This document shows positions 37,862 to 46,357 of a DNA stretch of 64,000 bases, piece after piece. Numbering within the stretch: the stretch's first letter is position 1; every line of letters begins with the position of its first letter. A program made the position numbers and the translations under genes. Below the pieces are notes generated by a model. That model was not told the origin of the DNA and made no database searches. It worked only from the letters and a program-made list of their open reading frames with translations. The stretch is from Fibrobacteria bacterium (GTDB taxonomy: Bacteria; Fibrobacterota; Fibrobacteria; UBA5070): contig JACKCV010000003.1 in assembly GCA_020633825.1 (NCBI GenBank), positions 527,303-591,302 on the forward strand, read 5' to 3'.

Positions 37862-40849
37862 TCAGGCTCGGAAAGGAGCCTTCCAGGCCGCGACGCATTC
37901 TTCCACGGAGCGATCGAGCACCTTGGCTCCGGAAAGACGTGCGACCACGCGAGGATCGGCCACGATGGTCCCGATCCGGGCGAGGACATGGCCTTGCAGG
38001 TAGGATTCGAAATCCGCGCATCGATCGGGCGAAACGGTGACCACCAGACGCCCCAGGGATTCCGACCACAGGAGGCGCCGCGCATCGGCAACACCCCGGG
38101 AGGGGACCAGGTCGAGGTCGACCTCGATCCCCAATCGTCCCGCCATGGCGGTTTCGACCAGGGCGACCCCCAGGCCACCATCGGAACAATCGTGGGCGCT
38201 GCGCACGCAACCGGCGACCACCGCGCCATGAAAGGCCCGGTAGGAGGCCAGGGTGCCTGCGGCGTCGTGGAGACGCGGAACATTGTTCCCCAGTTGCCCG
38301 TGGAGGTTGTACCACTCGGAGGCACCGCACTCGTCGAGGGTGAGCCCCAGCACATACACGACATCCCCCACCGCCTTGGCGTCGAGGGTCAGGGAACGCC
38401 CCACATCGGGAAGGGTGGCCAAGGCGGTCACCAGCAGGGTGGGAGGAACCGAAATGCGCTCGGCGCCCGCCCCGTAGTCGTTCTTCATGGAGTCCTTGCC
38501 GGAAACCAAGGGCAGGCCGTAGGTCACGCACACCCGACGCAAGGCCTCGTTGGATCGGACCAGGGCCGCGGCTTTCGCCGCGCCATCCGGATTGGAGGGG
38601 CTTTCCACGGGGTCGGGCCAGCAGAAATTGTCGAGAGCGACTCCCGTCGCCGGATCCGCACCCGCCGCGACGAGGTTGCGCAGAGCCTCGTCGATGGACG
38701 CCTCGGTCATGGCCTCGGCGTCGATGTCGGCGTAGCGCGGAGCGATGCCGTGGGCCACCACCAAACCCTTGGCGGAAGTGGGGACGGGCTGCAACACCGC
38801 CGCATCGGAGGGGCCATCGTTGCGGGCTCCGGTGAAGGGTTTCACCACCGATTGCCCTTGGACCTCGTGATCGTACTGTCGAACCCAGGGCTCCTTGGAG
38901 CAGATGTTCCACGAGCCCAGCAGGGCGAGGAGATCGGAATTCGCGTCCCCGGGGAGGTCGACGGGCTCCGGATTGGCGGGCGGAGTCCACTTGGCGGGAA
39001 TCACCAGTTCGGGAAGTCCCTCGTGCAGGAATTCCATGGACAGCTTCCCGATGGTTTCCCCGCGGAAGCGCAAGGTGAGGAATCCCGAGTCGTCGAAGGC
39101 GCCGAGATCGGTGCTCTCGACCCCGCGGCGACGCGAGAGATCGAGGAATGCCTCCATGTGCTTTTCGGGGACGGCGACGCTCATCCGCTCCTGCGCCTCG
39201 GAGACGAAGATCTCCCACGGATCCAGACCGGCGTATTTCAGCGGCGCGCGCTCGAGATCGAGGGCCGCTCCGTTGCAATCCTTGGCCATCTCGCCGATGG
39301 ACGAGCTCAATCCTCCCGCTCCGTTGTCGGTGACCGCGCTGTACAACCCGAGATCGCGCGCCTCGAGGAGGAAATCGACCATCTTCTTCTGGGTGATGGG
39401 ATCGCCGATCTGGACCGCACTGACGGGAGACGCCTCGGTGAGAGCCTCGGAGCTGAAGGTCGCGCCATGGATGCCGTCCTTGCCGATGCGCCCCCCGACC
39501 ATCACGATGCGGTCGCCGGCCTTCACCGTTTTCAGGGAGGAATCCTCGATGGTTCCGTTCTCGTCGGGAAGCATCGCGGGCATCAGGCCGCCGGTTCCGC
39601 AGAACACCAACGGTTTCCCCAGGAATCGATCGTGGAACACGATGGACCCGTTGACGGTGGGGATGCCCGACTCGTTGCCGCCATCCTTCACACCGCGATG
39701 CACTCCGCGCAGGATGCGCTTGGGGTGCATGAGGCGAGGAGGCAGCGGCTTGTCCCAATCGGGGGGGGCGAAACAGAACACGTCGGTGTTGAAGACCGGC
39801 CGGCAACCCTTCCCGGTCCCCAGGATGTCCCGGTTCACCCCGACGATCCCGGTCATCGCACCGCCGTAGGGGTCGAGAGCGGAAGGGCTGTTGTGGGTTT
39901 CGGCCTTGATGGTCACGAAATGGTCTTCGTCGAACCGGAAGACGCCCGCGTTGTCGGTGAAGACGGAAATCAGATCGGGGCGCTTGGGCATGAGCTCCAT
40001 GGTGGTGGCGCGCACGCAGGTCTTGAAGAGGGAACGGATCTCCCGGGTGCTCCCGTTCTCGTCGTAGACGATCCGCGCATTGAAGATCTTGTGCTTGCAG
40101 TGCTCGCTCCAGGTCTGGGCGATCACTTCGAGCTCGATGTCCGTGGGGTCGGCGGGCAATCCCGCTTCCCGTCGCGTGGATTGCACCTGCGGATCGAGAT
40201 AGTGATCCCGGATGGCGCGCATCTCGTCGAGCGTGAGGGCGAGGACCATCTTGCGGGAAAGATCCAGGAGGGTCGCGTCGTCGTCGGGCAGCGCGATGGT
40301 GCCGGTACGGGGTTCGTGGGTGCTCGTGACGGCGCGCGAACGGGCGGGTATGCGGGCACCGGAGTTCCACTCCTGGGCGGAAACGACCACGCAGTCCTCG
40401 ATCAAGGCGTTGTGCAACGAGGCGGCCGCCGCCTCGACATGTTCCGCAGCGAGGCCCTCCACGGCGATCTGGAGCGAACCGAAGACCTTGAAGGAGGAGG
40501 CTTCCCGACCCAGCAGCTCCGCCAATCCCTCGGCGGCGGTGTGTCCCACGTTGTCGGTCACTCCGGGTCGGAATCCGACTTCGAAGAGATGGGAGAACTC
40601 CGGAAGGACCCGGGGTGCCAACGGTTCGTCCAGGAGACTCCATTCGGACACGGGGTCGGCGAACAACCGCGCCGCGGCTCTTTGCAGTTGGGGCGCGTCG
40701 AAATCGCCTTCCAGAGTGTAGACCCGCAAGGTCCGGACCGAACCCACGGGAATGCCCGCATCCTCGGCGAGCTGCGAGGCGAGGCGACCGGCAAGGGAAT
40801 CGCGCAATTGAGGACGGACGGCAACTTCGATGCGATGGAGGGCATTCAT
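37862..40849 (-). CDS. purL: Phosphoribosylformylglycinamidine synthase, long PurL without glutaminase domain
   Basis: The enzyme converts FGAR to FGAM in purine synthesis. The 995-residue size lies between small PurL (about 740) and the 1,300-residue PurL that includes glutaminase. The N-terminus (about 1-180) looks like a fused PurS-like region. The synthetase core shows IAQTWSEHCKHK, FVTIKAETHNSPSALDP and GAMTGIVGVNRDIL, the ATP site region. A second half repeats the AIRS-like fold (PLVSGKDSMKNDY, HDCSDGGLGVAL). No glutaminase triad follows, so a separate PurQ must supply ammonia; none is in the window. No ribosome binding site is present, but TACTTTTC sits 8 bases before the ATG. Confidence 0.94.
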   Translation of the reverse strand: MNALHRIEVAVRPQLRDSLAGRLASQLAEDAGIPVGSVRTLRVYTLEGDFDAPQLQRAAARLFADPVSEWSLLDEPLAPRVLPEFSHLFEVGFRPGVTDNVGHTAAEGLAELLGREASSFKVFGSLQIAVEGLAAEHVEAAAASLHNALIEDCVVVSAQEWNSGARIPARSRAVTSTHEPRTGTIALPDDDATLLDLSRKMVLALTLDEMRAIRDHYLDPQVQSTRREAGLPADPTDIELEVIAQTWSEHCKHKIFNARIVYDENGSTREIRSLFKTCVRATTMELMPKRPDLISVFTDNAGVFRFDEDHFVTIKAETHNSPSALDPYGGAMTGIVGVNRDILGTGKGCRPVFNTDVFCFAPPDWDKPLPPRLMHPKRILRGVHRGVKDGGNESGIPTVNGSIVFHDRFLGKPLVFCGTGGLMPAMLPDENGTIEDSSLKTVKAGDRIVMVGGRIGKDGIHGATFSSEALTEASPVSAVQIGDPITQKKMVDFLLEARDLGLYSAVTDNGAGGLSSSIGEMAKDCNGAALDLERAPLKYAGLDPWEIFVSEAQERMSVAVPEKHMEAFLDLSRRRGVESTDLGAFDDSGFLTLRFRGETIGKLSMEFLHEGLPELVIPAKWTPPANPEPVDLPGDANSDLLALLGSWNICSKEPWVRQYDHEVQGQSVVKPFTGARNDGPSDAAVLQPVPTSAKGLVVAHGIAPRYADIDAEAMTEASIDEALRNLVAAGADPATGVALDNFCWPDPVESPSNPDGAAKAAALVRSNEALRRVCVTYGLPLVSGKDSMKNDYGAGAERISVPPTLLVTALATLPDVGRSLTLDAKAVGDVVYVLGLTLDECGASEWYNLHGQLGNNVPRLHDAAGTLASYRAFHGAVVAGCVRSAHDCSDGGLGVALVETAMAGRLGIEVDLDLVPSRGVADARRLLWSESLGRLVVTVSPDRCADFESYLQGHVLARIGTIVADPRVVARLSGAKVLDRSVEECVAAWKAPFRA

Positions 40850-40857
40850 GAGGCCTT

Positions 40858-40865
40858 GAAAAGTA
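40858..40865 (-). promoter_or_regulatory. TACTTTTC element of purL
   Basis: TACTTTTC, a variant of TAnnTTTG, is 8 bases before the purL ATG. The first T is at -16, the same as in the other leaderless-type genes. Confidence 0.4.
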
Positions 40866-41563
40866 ACCCCTGGGATCGGAACTCCCGGCGGAGTTTGACT
40901 CCTCCATGCCACCTCCTCCGATCGCTCCTCATCGGGATGGATTTCCTTCCCCCCAATGGAAGACGAAAGGCCCCGGCTAGGGAAGTCGTATCATCCCGCA
41001 TTTCCAGAAAGGAGGGATTTCCACCCCCCGAAGGATTTTCCTTGCCTGCGCTCCTCCGCCCGGTATTTCTCCGAAAAACCCTCGCCAAGGCCGATGAAAT
41101 CCCCATTTCTGGATACAAGACCGGTTCGGCAAAAGGATTCGAGACCAGGCAGATGGGTGGTGATCCGTACGCATCGAGATCCATCCTTCCACATTCCCCG
41201 CTATTGGATTTCTTGGCGCGAAAAAGCCTACACCCGGGACATCCAGACATCCTCCCAGGAACGGGATCCATTTCCGTTCTGCGAACTCTCCCAAGTGTGC
41301 CGAATCATTGATGGGGTTTTCACGGCTCCCCACGTCGATTCAATAACGGCCATTTTCAACAAGATTTCATTTTTATGGAATTCCTGTTGATTTTATCTCC
41401 AGGACCTTCATATCTTTCGCTATTAGAAGCGGACGCGAACCCCCAAAGGCACCAGGGAAACCGGAATGCATGGGGGAATCTTCGGGAGAGACATTTCCAC
41501 GAGGGATCCCAATGTCCGCGTGTAACAACGAAGCCCTTTCGGGCGAATTTACTGGAGCCTGAT
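40866..41563 (+). promoter_or_regulatory. Gene-poor region with promoter and long leader of the 41564 gene
   Basis: This roughly 700-base stretch is less GC-rich than its surroundings, especially 41320-41430. The reading frames in it on both strands look like chance frames: poor composition and no family likeness. TTGATT (41387-41392) and TATCTT (41411-41416), 18 bases apart, form a plausible sigma-70 promoter for the next gene, which would give a leader of about 140 bases. A short hairpin GAAGCCCTTTCGGGC lies at 41529-41543 near the gene start. A small RNA or regulatory leader is possible but not shown. Confidence 0.4.
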
Positions 41564-41905
41564 ATGTCGATCGATCTGGAAAGCCTTTCGCAGGACGAAC
41601 TCGAGCGCTTGGCCGTCGCCGCCCGTCGCAAGGCTGAAGAGAAGAAGGCCATCGAGAAGTTCGAGAACCTGCGCGCCGAAGCCGTGGAAGCCGTGAAAGC
41701 CGCCTCCGCCGACCGCTTGCCCGCCGTCCTGGCGGCCCTCAAAGGCCGCAAGAAGCGCGGCTCCGCCTCGGCTTCCAGCAAGGTGAAGAACACCTACCGT
41801 TGGGACGAGTCGCTCGGCAAGAATCGCCAGGTCGATGCCGAAGGCGCCTTCGTCGAGCCCCCCGTGTTCATGCGCGGCCCCGCCGCGAAGAATCCGATTC
41901 GCTGA
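41564..41905 (+). CDS. Small basic coiled-coil protein, possible nucleoid protein
   Basis: The 113-residue protein begins with a charged coiled-coil helix (LSQDELERLAVAARRK, then a Lys/Glu-rich part) of about 60 residues. A basic flexible linker follows (KGRKKRGSASASSKVKN), then a short C-terminal block NTYRWDESLGKNRQV that ends KNPIR. The plan resembles H-NS-like proteins, with an oligomerising helix, a linker and a small DNA-binding end, but no AT-hook or H-NS signature is seen, so the likeness is only architectural. GGAG lies 5 bases before the ATG. It has its own promoter, long leader and a strong terminator, which points to high or regulated expression. Confidence 0.72.
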   Translation: MSIDLESLSQDELERLAVAARRKAEEKKAIEKFENLRAEAVEAVKAASADRLPAVLAALKGRKKRGSASASSKVKNTYRWDESLGKNRQVDAEGAFVEPPVFMRGPAAKNPIR

Positions 41906-41952
41906 TTCTTCGAATCGGGGGGGGCTCCGGCCGATCTCCGATTCCGGTATGC

Positions 41953-41998
41953 AAAAGCCCGCGTTTCCTCCAGCCAGGAAATGCGGGCTTTTCTTTTA
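41953..41998. terminator. Bidirectional intrinsic terminator
   Basis: AAAAGCCCGC pairs with GCGGGCTTTT, and the inner part continues with TTTCCT/AGGAAA. T-rich tails occur on both strands (TTTTCTTTT on plus, TTTTGC on minus). It can stop the small gene at 41905 and also the long minus-strand operon that ends at 42173. Confidence 0.8.
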
Positions 41999-42172
41999 TC
42001 CTTCCCCCCTGAAGCCACGGACCCTTGCACTCCATCGCCCCCTCCAGGAGTGGACCGACGATGCCATTGCGGCACCGTTGGGGAATCGAGTCGTGCGGGA
42101 GGATATCCTCCCCTCCGGGGGTGTTGCCCTACCCTCGCGGTGGAATCGTGCCCAGGGACCTGGGCGACCCAG

Positions 42173-43648
42173 TCAATTCGGGTTCGATCTATTGTTCGGG
42201 GAACATTTCCAGGCCATCATTCCTCCCGCGAGGAATCCCACCGGCCCCTTGCGGGACTTGCGCAACTTCCAGGCCAGGATGGGGGCGTCGAATCCGACTT
42301 GGCAAACGAAAACCACGAAGCGGTCCTTCGGCAATTCTTCCAGATGACTCCCAAACGGCCAGGAGATTTGTACGGCCCGGGACAAAGGGGGAATCCATTT
42401 GCGATCGACGGAATGACGTGCATCCACCACCAGGACTCGCGGATCCTGCAATAGAGGCGACAACGTGGCGGGGGTCAGCAATTGCACATCGGGCACCTTC
42501 CCGCGCAGATAATCGTCGATCTTCCCCAGGACGATCCGCGCTTGCCTGCGCAACAACCGCGGAGAAAGAGCGGGATCCAAGCTGAATCGCAGGCTTTCCC
42601 GGGCCGCCGTCTCCTTCCGCCCCATGGCGGTCAACACATGGGAGGGTCGGTCGGAAGAGGTGTTGCAGGCGGAACCGGCGGAAACGGCGATTCCTTGATG
42701 GTCCAACCACCCCAGAAGAACGGAATTGGGGATTCCCGGAAACCTCGCATGCACGGTATTGCACAAACCCGTCCCCCGGCCCGAGGCGAATTCCACTTCG
42801 GGGAGGATGCGGGAAAGCCCTTCCTCGAACTCCTTGCGGACCGCCCGCACCCCCTCGCAATTGCCCAACTGCCTGGGCAGGTCCCGAAGAGCTTGGGCAA
42901 GGCCCGCGATGTCGTGCACCGCCTCGGTCCCGGCACGCCGCCCCTCTTCCTGGTGCCCTCCGGTGTGCAGCGCGGGAAGAGCGCAACCGGACTTCACGTA
43001 CAAGGCCCCGATGCCCTTCGGGCCGTGGATCTTGTGGGCGGAGATGTTCGCGAAATCCACGTCCATCGCCGCCAGGTCCACGGGCATCTTCCCCAGGGCC
43101 TGCACGACATCGCAGAAGACCCTCGCCCCGCGCCGATGCGCCACCTCCACGACCGCTCCGACGTCCTGCACCACGCCCGTTTCGTTGTTGGCCAGCATGC
43201 AGCAGACGAGGTCGGCGGGCTCGGAGAAGGCGTCTTCCAGCACCCGCAGATCGAGGACCCCTCGGGAATCGACGGGCAGCCGCACCACCTGCACCCCTTC
43301 GGAGCGTTCGAGATCCTCCAAGGTCGCCAGCACCGAGGCGTGTTCCGTCGGGCTCGTCAAAATCCGTCGACAGCTTCCCGGAAGCCGGACCGCTCCGCGC
43401 AGCACCTGGTTGGCCGCCTCCGTCGCTCCCGCCGTGAAGTGGATGCTCGTCGGTTCGACCCCCAGGGCCGAGCCTACGAGCATCCTCGCGTCCTCCAGGA
43501 CCTCGGCCGCGTCGTGCGCGATCCGATGCGGCGAGGAGGGGTTGCCGTGGATCGATTCCAGGATGCGCACCATCTCCCGGCGAACCGAGGCGGAAACCGA
43601 AGTCGTGGCGTTGGCGTCCCAATCGATGCGCCGATGGAATTCAAACAT
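42173..43648 (-). CDS. Cysteine desulfurase fused to a rhodanese domain
   Basis: The 491-residue protein joins a NifS/IscS-type PLP enzyme (about 5-385) to a rhodanese domain (about 388-482). The desulfurase has TEHASV (H103), the PLP lysine K206 in SAHKIHGPKG, and the persulfide cysteine C328 in SAGSACNTSS. The rhodanese has the active cysteine C449 in VVFVCQVGFDA. It would move sulfur from cysteine through both cysteines to an acceptor. It is the last gene of the lipid-type operon and overlaps the acyltransferase by 8 bases. It may supply sulfur for the clusters of the four radical SAM enzymes or for a sulfur atom in the product. IscU and other suf/isc genes are absent nearby. Confidence 0.92.
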   Translation of the reverse strand: MFEFHRRIDWDANATTSVSASVRREMVRILESIHGNPSSPHRIAHDAAEVLEDARMLVGSALGVEPTSIHFTAGATEAANQVLRGAVRLPGSCRRILTSPTEHASVLATLEDLERSEGVQVVRLPVDSRGVLDLRVLEDAFSEPADLVCCMLANNETGVVQDVGAVVEVAHRRGARVFCDVVQALGKMPVDLAAMDVDFANISAHKIHGPKGIGALYVKSGCALPALHTGGHQEEGRRAGTEAVHDIAGLAQALRDLPRQLGNCEGVRAVRKEFEEGLSRILPEVEFASGRGTGLCNTVHARFPGIPNSVLLGWLDHQGIAVSAGSACNTSSDRPSHVLTAMGRKETAARESLRFSLDPALSPRLLRRQARIVLGKIDDYLRGKVPDVQLLTPATLSPLLQDPRVLVVDARHSVDRKWIPPLSRAVQISWPFGSHLEELPKDRFVVFVCQVGFDAPILAWKLRKSRKGPVGFLAGGMMAWKCSPNNRSNPN

Positions 43649-44210
43649 CGCCGCCGTCCGGGACAGAGGGGACGGCCTTCCCGTTGCGCGCCGAGGCGAC
43701 GATCTCCCCGGCCTTCACGGAACGCGCGATGTTGAGCATGGAGTCGATCTCCGCCCCGGCGCCGATGCGCACCCCCGCGCGCACCAGGGACAATCCTCCC
43801 ACCACCGCCCCCTTTCCGATCGAGACGCGTCCCAGGGTCATCGTCCTGCCGGATCGCTCGTGGGTGACCACGGAGACGCCCATGCCCAGGACCACGTCGT
43901 CGCCGATCTCCAGCAGCTTGGGGTGCACGATGTCGAGGTACACCCCGGGCGCGATGTACACGTTCCGACCGATGCGCATCCCCATCAGACGGTAGATCAG
44001 GACCTTCAACCCCGCGAAGGGGCAGATGTACAGCGACAGCGAGGCCAGGTACCTCCAACCCACCAGGAGCTGCCGCAGCGGACCTCCGTAGAGCAATCCG
44101 CAGGTTTCGCGATGGGACATTCCCGCGATGTCGAGGATCACGCGACGATCCGCCCCGGCCAGGAACTCCGCGACCTGCCGGCGAGCGGCCTCCACCCGAA
44201 CCTTCCTCAC
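43641..44210 (-). CDS. Hexapeptide-repeat acyltransferase, membrane-associated
   Basis: The 189-residue protein has a helical N-terminus with a hydrophobic stretch (LLVGWRYLASLSLYICPFAGLK), then a left-handed beta-helix of hexapeptide repeats (IGRNVYIAPGVYLDIVHP, IGDDVVLGMGVSVVTHE, IGKGAVVGGLSLVRAGVRIG). This is the fold of acetyl- and acyltransferases such as serine acetyltransferase and CapG/WbbJ. The His of VVTHE is a likely catalytic base. It would acylate a sugar or lipid head group. The GTG start at 44210 overlaps the START gene stop as GTGA. It lies inside the twelve-gene operon. Confidence 0.85.
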   Translation of the reverse strand: MRKVRVEAARRQVAEFLAGADRRVILDIAGMSHRETCGLLYGGPLRQLLVGWRYLASLSLYICPFAGLKVLIYRLMGMRIGRNVYIAPGVYLDIVHPKLLEIGDDVVLGMGVSVVTHERSGRTMTLGRVSIGKGAVVGGLSLVRAGVRIGAGAEIDSMLNIARSVKAGEIVASARNGKAVPSVPDGGDV

Positions 44211-44932
44211 GGGTTCCTCCTCCTGCTTTCGCGGCGCAGGTTCTCCAGGATGCGCGCCGGGATTTCCCGGGCGATGATCCGGTTGATCGACGTGGGGACC
44301 GCTCCTCCCAGGTCGAGGCGTTCGGTGTAGGAGCCCCGGGTCAGGGCCGGCCCCAACCGCTGCAGTTCGATCACGCCCTCCATGTCCAGGAGCCGCACGA
44401 CGCCCCCCGGCACCGCGACGGACGGATCGTCGACCGCCCTCATGTCGGAACGCACCACGCCCGCGGCACTGTCGCGGGAGACGTGGATCTCCACCACGAT
44501 GTCCCGGTCCGAGAAGGGCCAGGGAAGGGCGTAGCGCTGGTAGACGAAGAAATGGTCGCGGGTCTCCTCGCGCAACATCCGGCTCTCGGCCAGATAGGGA
44601 ACCCAGCGGGCGAACCCGGGCAGGTCCCGGAGGATCGATTCCACCCGATCCATGTCCACGGTGTCCATTCCCACCGCGCGGAAGGCGTCGAGTCCCGATC
44701 CGGGAACCGGACGGTTCCACACCTCCCCCGCCCGGTCGCGGCGCACCAGGACCCAGCCGGAATCCTCCATGGCGCCTTGGGCGCCCACCATCCGCGCGCC
44801 TCCGAGGAGCAGGCACGCGGCGAGCATCGCTGCGGGCGCACGTCGCCTTCCGGCGCCAAGGGGACGAATCCGGCGGGCATCCTCGAGGAACTCCCCGGAG
44901 ACCCCGGTGCGGTGATCCCGGGAGCTGGTCAT
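44207..44932 (-). CDS. START/SRPBCC-domain lipid-binding protein
   Basis: The 241-residue protein has a basic lead and one hydrophobic segment (AAMLAACLLLGGARMVGAQ), likely a signal or anchor. A START-like domain follows: GWVLVRRDRAGEVWNR, a central helix DMDRVESILRDLPGFARW, and YALPWPFSDRDIVVEIHV, which is a characteristic START motif. Such domains hold one lipid or polyketide molecule in a cavity. In this operon it may carry or present the product during transport or maturation, on the periplasmic side if the signal is cleaved. The ATG overlaps the upstream radical SAM stop as ATGA. Confidence 0.85.
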   Translation of the reverse strand: MTSSRDHRTGVSGEFLEDARRIRPLGAGRRRAPAAMLAACLLLGGARMVGAQGAMEDSGWVLVRRDRAGEVWNRPVPGSGLDAFRAVGMDTVDMDRVESILRDLPGFARWVPYLAESRMLREETRDHFFVYQRYALPWPFSDRDIVVEIHVSRDSAAGVVRSDMRAVDDPSVAVPGGVVRLLDMEGVIELQRLGPALTRGSYTERLDLGGAVPTSINRIIAREIPARILENLRRESRRRNP

Positions 44933-46293
44933 GAGGCGAAGAACACGTTCTGGGCGCACATGGGGACCAGACGTCCGTCGGCGCGGGCGTAGGGGTTGCA
45001 GCACTTCTGCAGGCGCGTCAGGTCCATCGTGCGCGCATCCATGAAATCGTGGACGAACACCGCCTTCATCGAGTCCTTTCCCAGGTCGAGCAAGGCGCGC
45101 GGATCCCCCGCGATGGAGGGAAGTCGACGGAGGATGTCGCGGATGCGGTCCATGACCCTGCGATCGAGGTCCGACGTGTCGGCGGCCGACCACAGCTCGT
45201 ACAACCTCCCCTTCAGGAGCGCCAATCCTTCGGAATCGAGGCCGGGCAAGGTGCGGTTGGCGATCAGCTCGAGATACTCCCGCTCCCCCAGGAATGCCTT
45301 CAGGCTCCGATACGCGCCGGCCTCCGCCTCCAGGTAGTAGGAGAGGGCGAAGCAGGAGTGGTGGGAGCAGGGAAGGGGGTTGAAGTCGCCGGGGGAGACG
45401 TGGCGGCTCTCCTCGAGCCGGCGCACGACGTCGGGAATCGTCAAACGCCGGGATTCGTCCCAACCCGCGGCGTTCCCCGTGAAACAGGCCGGCTGCAGCA
45501 TCAGACTCAACGCCTTGGAGGAGAAGAGGAGATCGACCAGGCGGGGGATCTCGTGGTCGTTGACCCCGCGCGCCACGGTGGCCACCAGGGAATAGGGAAT
45601 CCCCTCCGATTCCAGGAGGGACAGCAGTTCCGTGCGATGCTCGACCAGGGGCCTCCCCCGCAGCACGACGTCGGCGGAAGGGTCGAGCCCGTCGAACTGC
45701 AGAGCTACCAGCGCCCCGGATTCCCGGAACACCTGCCGCAGCCGAGCATCCCGGGCCAGGCGGAGGCCGTTGGTGGAGACCGTGGTCTGGACCACTCCCA
45801 TCTCCCGGCAGACCCGCAGGAAATCCGGGAGGAGAGGGTGCAACGTGGGCTCGCCCCCGGAGAGGTTCACCACCGGCAGGCTCCCCTCGGCTTCCAGGAG
45901 GGTTTCCAGGACTCCCCGGAAGGCATCGAGATCCATCCGAGGCAGGTCCTGCCCCCCCTTGAGGCACACCGGGCAATCCAGGTCGCAGGCCTGGTCGATC
46001 TCGATGACGGGCAGGCAGGTGTGCTGGCGGTGCTCGGGGCACATCCCGCAGGAATCGGGACACCCCTTGAATTCCGCCACCTGCACGGCGCGAGGTCTCT
46101 GGCGAGGCTTCACGTAGGAGAGGCTCGCGGCCGTCCAGGCCGGATCGGTGGAGGTCAGGACGCTGGTGCGTCCGTGGCGCGGGCACATCTTCTCGAGCCA
46201 GATGCTCCCGTCCCGTTCCACGGTCCGCGCCGGGACCCGCTCCCGGCAGACTCCGCAAAGACCCTGGGTATGGGAGAAGATGCGGAAAGTCAC
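44929..46293 (-). CDS. Tes/MJ0619-like radical SAM enzyme B
   Basis: The 454-residue protein has the layout of tetraether synthase. An N-terminal Cys pair (C13, C16) with C37 in EKMCPRHG looks like a small metal ribbon. GCPDSCGMCPEHRQHTC follows (C78, C82, C85, C93). The radical SAM cluster motif is CDLDCPVC (C103, C107, C110), with LSGGEPTLHP as the SAM motif. More cysteines near the C-terminus (KCCNPYARADGRLVPMC) fit an auxiliary cluster. Tes couples unactivated sp3 carbons of lipid chains. The GTG at 46293 is preferred because GGGAGG lies 6 bases before it. It starts a second block of the operon, 64 bases after enzyme A. Confidence 0.88.
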   Translation of the reverse strand: MTFRIFSHTQGLCGVCRERVPARTVERDGSIWLEKMCPRHGRTSVLTSTDPAWTAASLSYVKPRQRPRAVQVAEFKGCPDSCGMCPEHRQHTCLPVIEIDQACDLDCPVCLKGGQDLPRMDLDAFRGVLETLLEAEGSLPVVNLSGGEPTLHPLLPDFLRVCREMGVVQTTVSTNGLRLARDARLRQVFRESGALVALQFDGLDPSADVVLRGRPLVEHRTELLSLLESEGIPYSLVATVARGVNDHEIPRLVDLLFSSKALSLMLQPACFTGNAAGWDESRRLTIPDVVRRLEESRHVSPGDFNPLPCSHHSCFALSYYLEAEAGAYRSLKAFLGEREYLELIANRTLPGLDSEGLALLKGRLYELWSAADTSDLDRRVMDRIRDILRRLPSIAGDPRALLDLGKDSMKAVFVHDFMDARTMDLTRLQKCCNPYARADGRLVPMCAQNVFFAS

Positions 46294-46357
46294 GGGGATC
46301 CTCCCGCGCACGCCCGCCCGGAGGACCTCCCCGCGCGGATCGGAGGGCGACGCGGAC

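Noticed and set aside
37742..41311. A 1,189-codon open frame on the plus strand opposite purL
   Set aside because: It is a shadow of purL; its protein shows no domains and runs through the purL terminator.
40846..41390. Frames of about 140 codons on both strands in the gap after purL
   Set aside because: Poor composition, no ribosome binding site and no family likeness; treated as non-coding.
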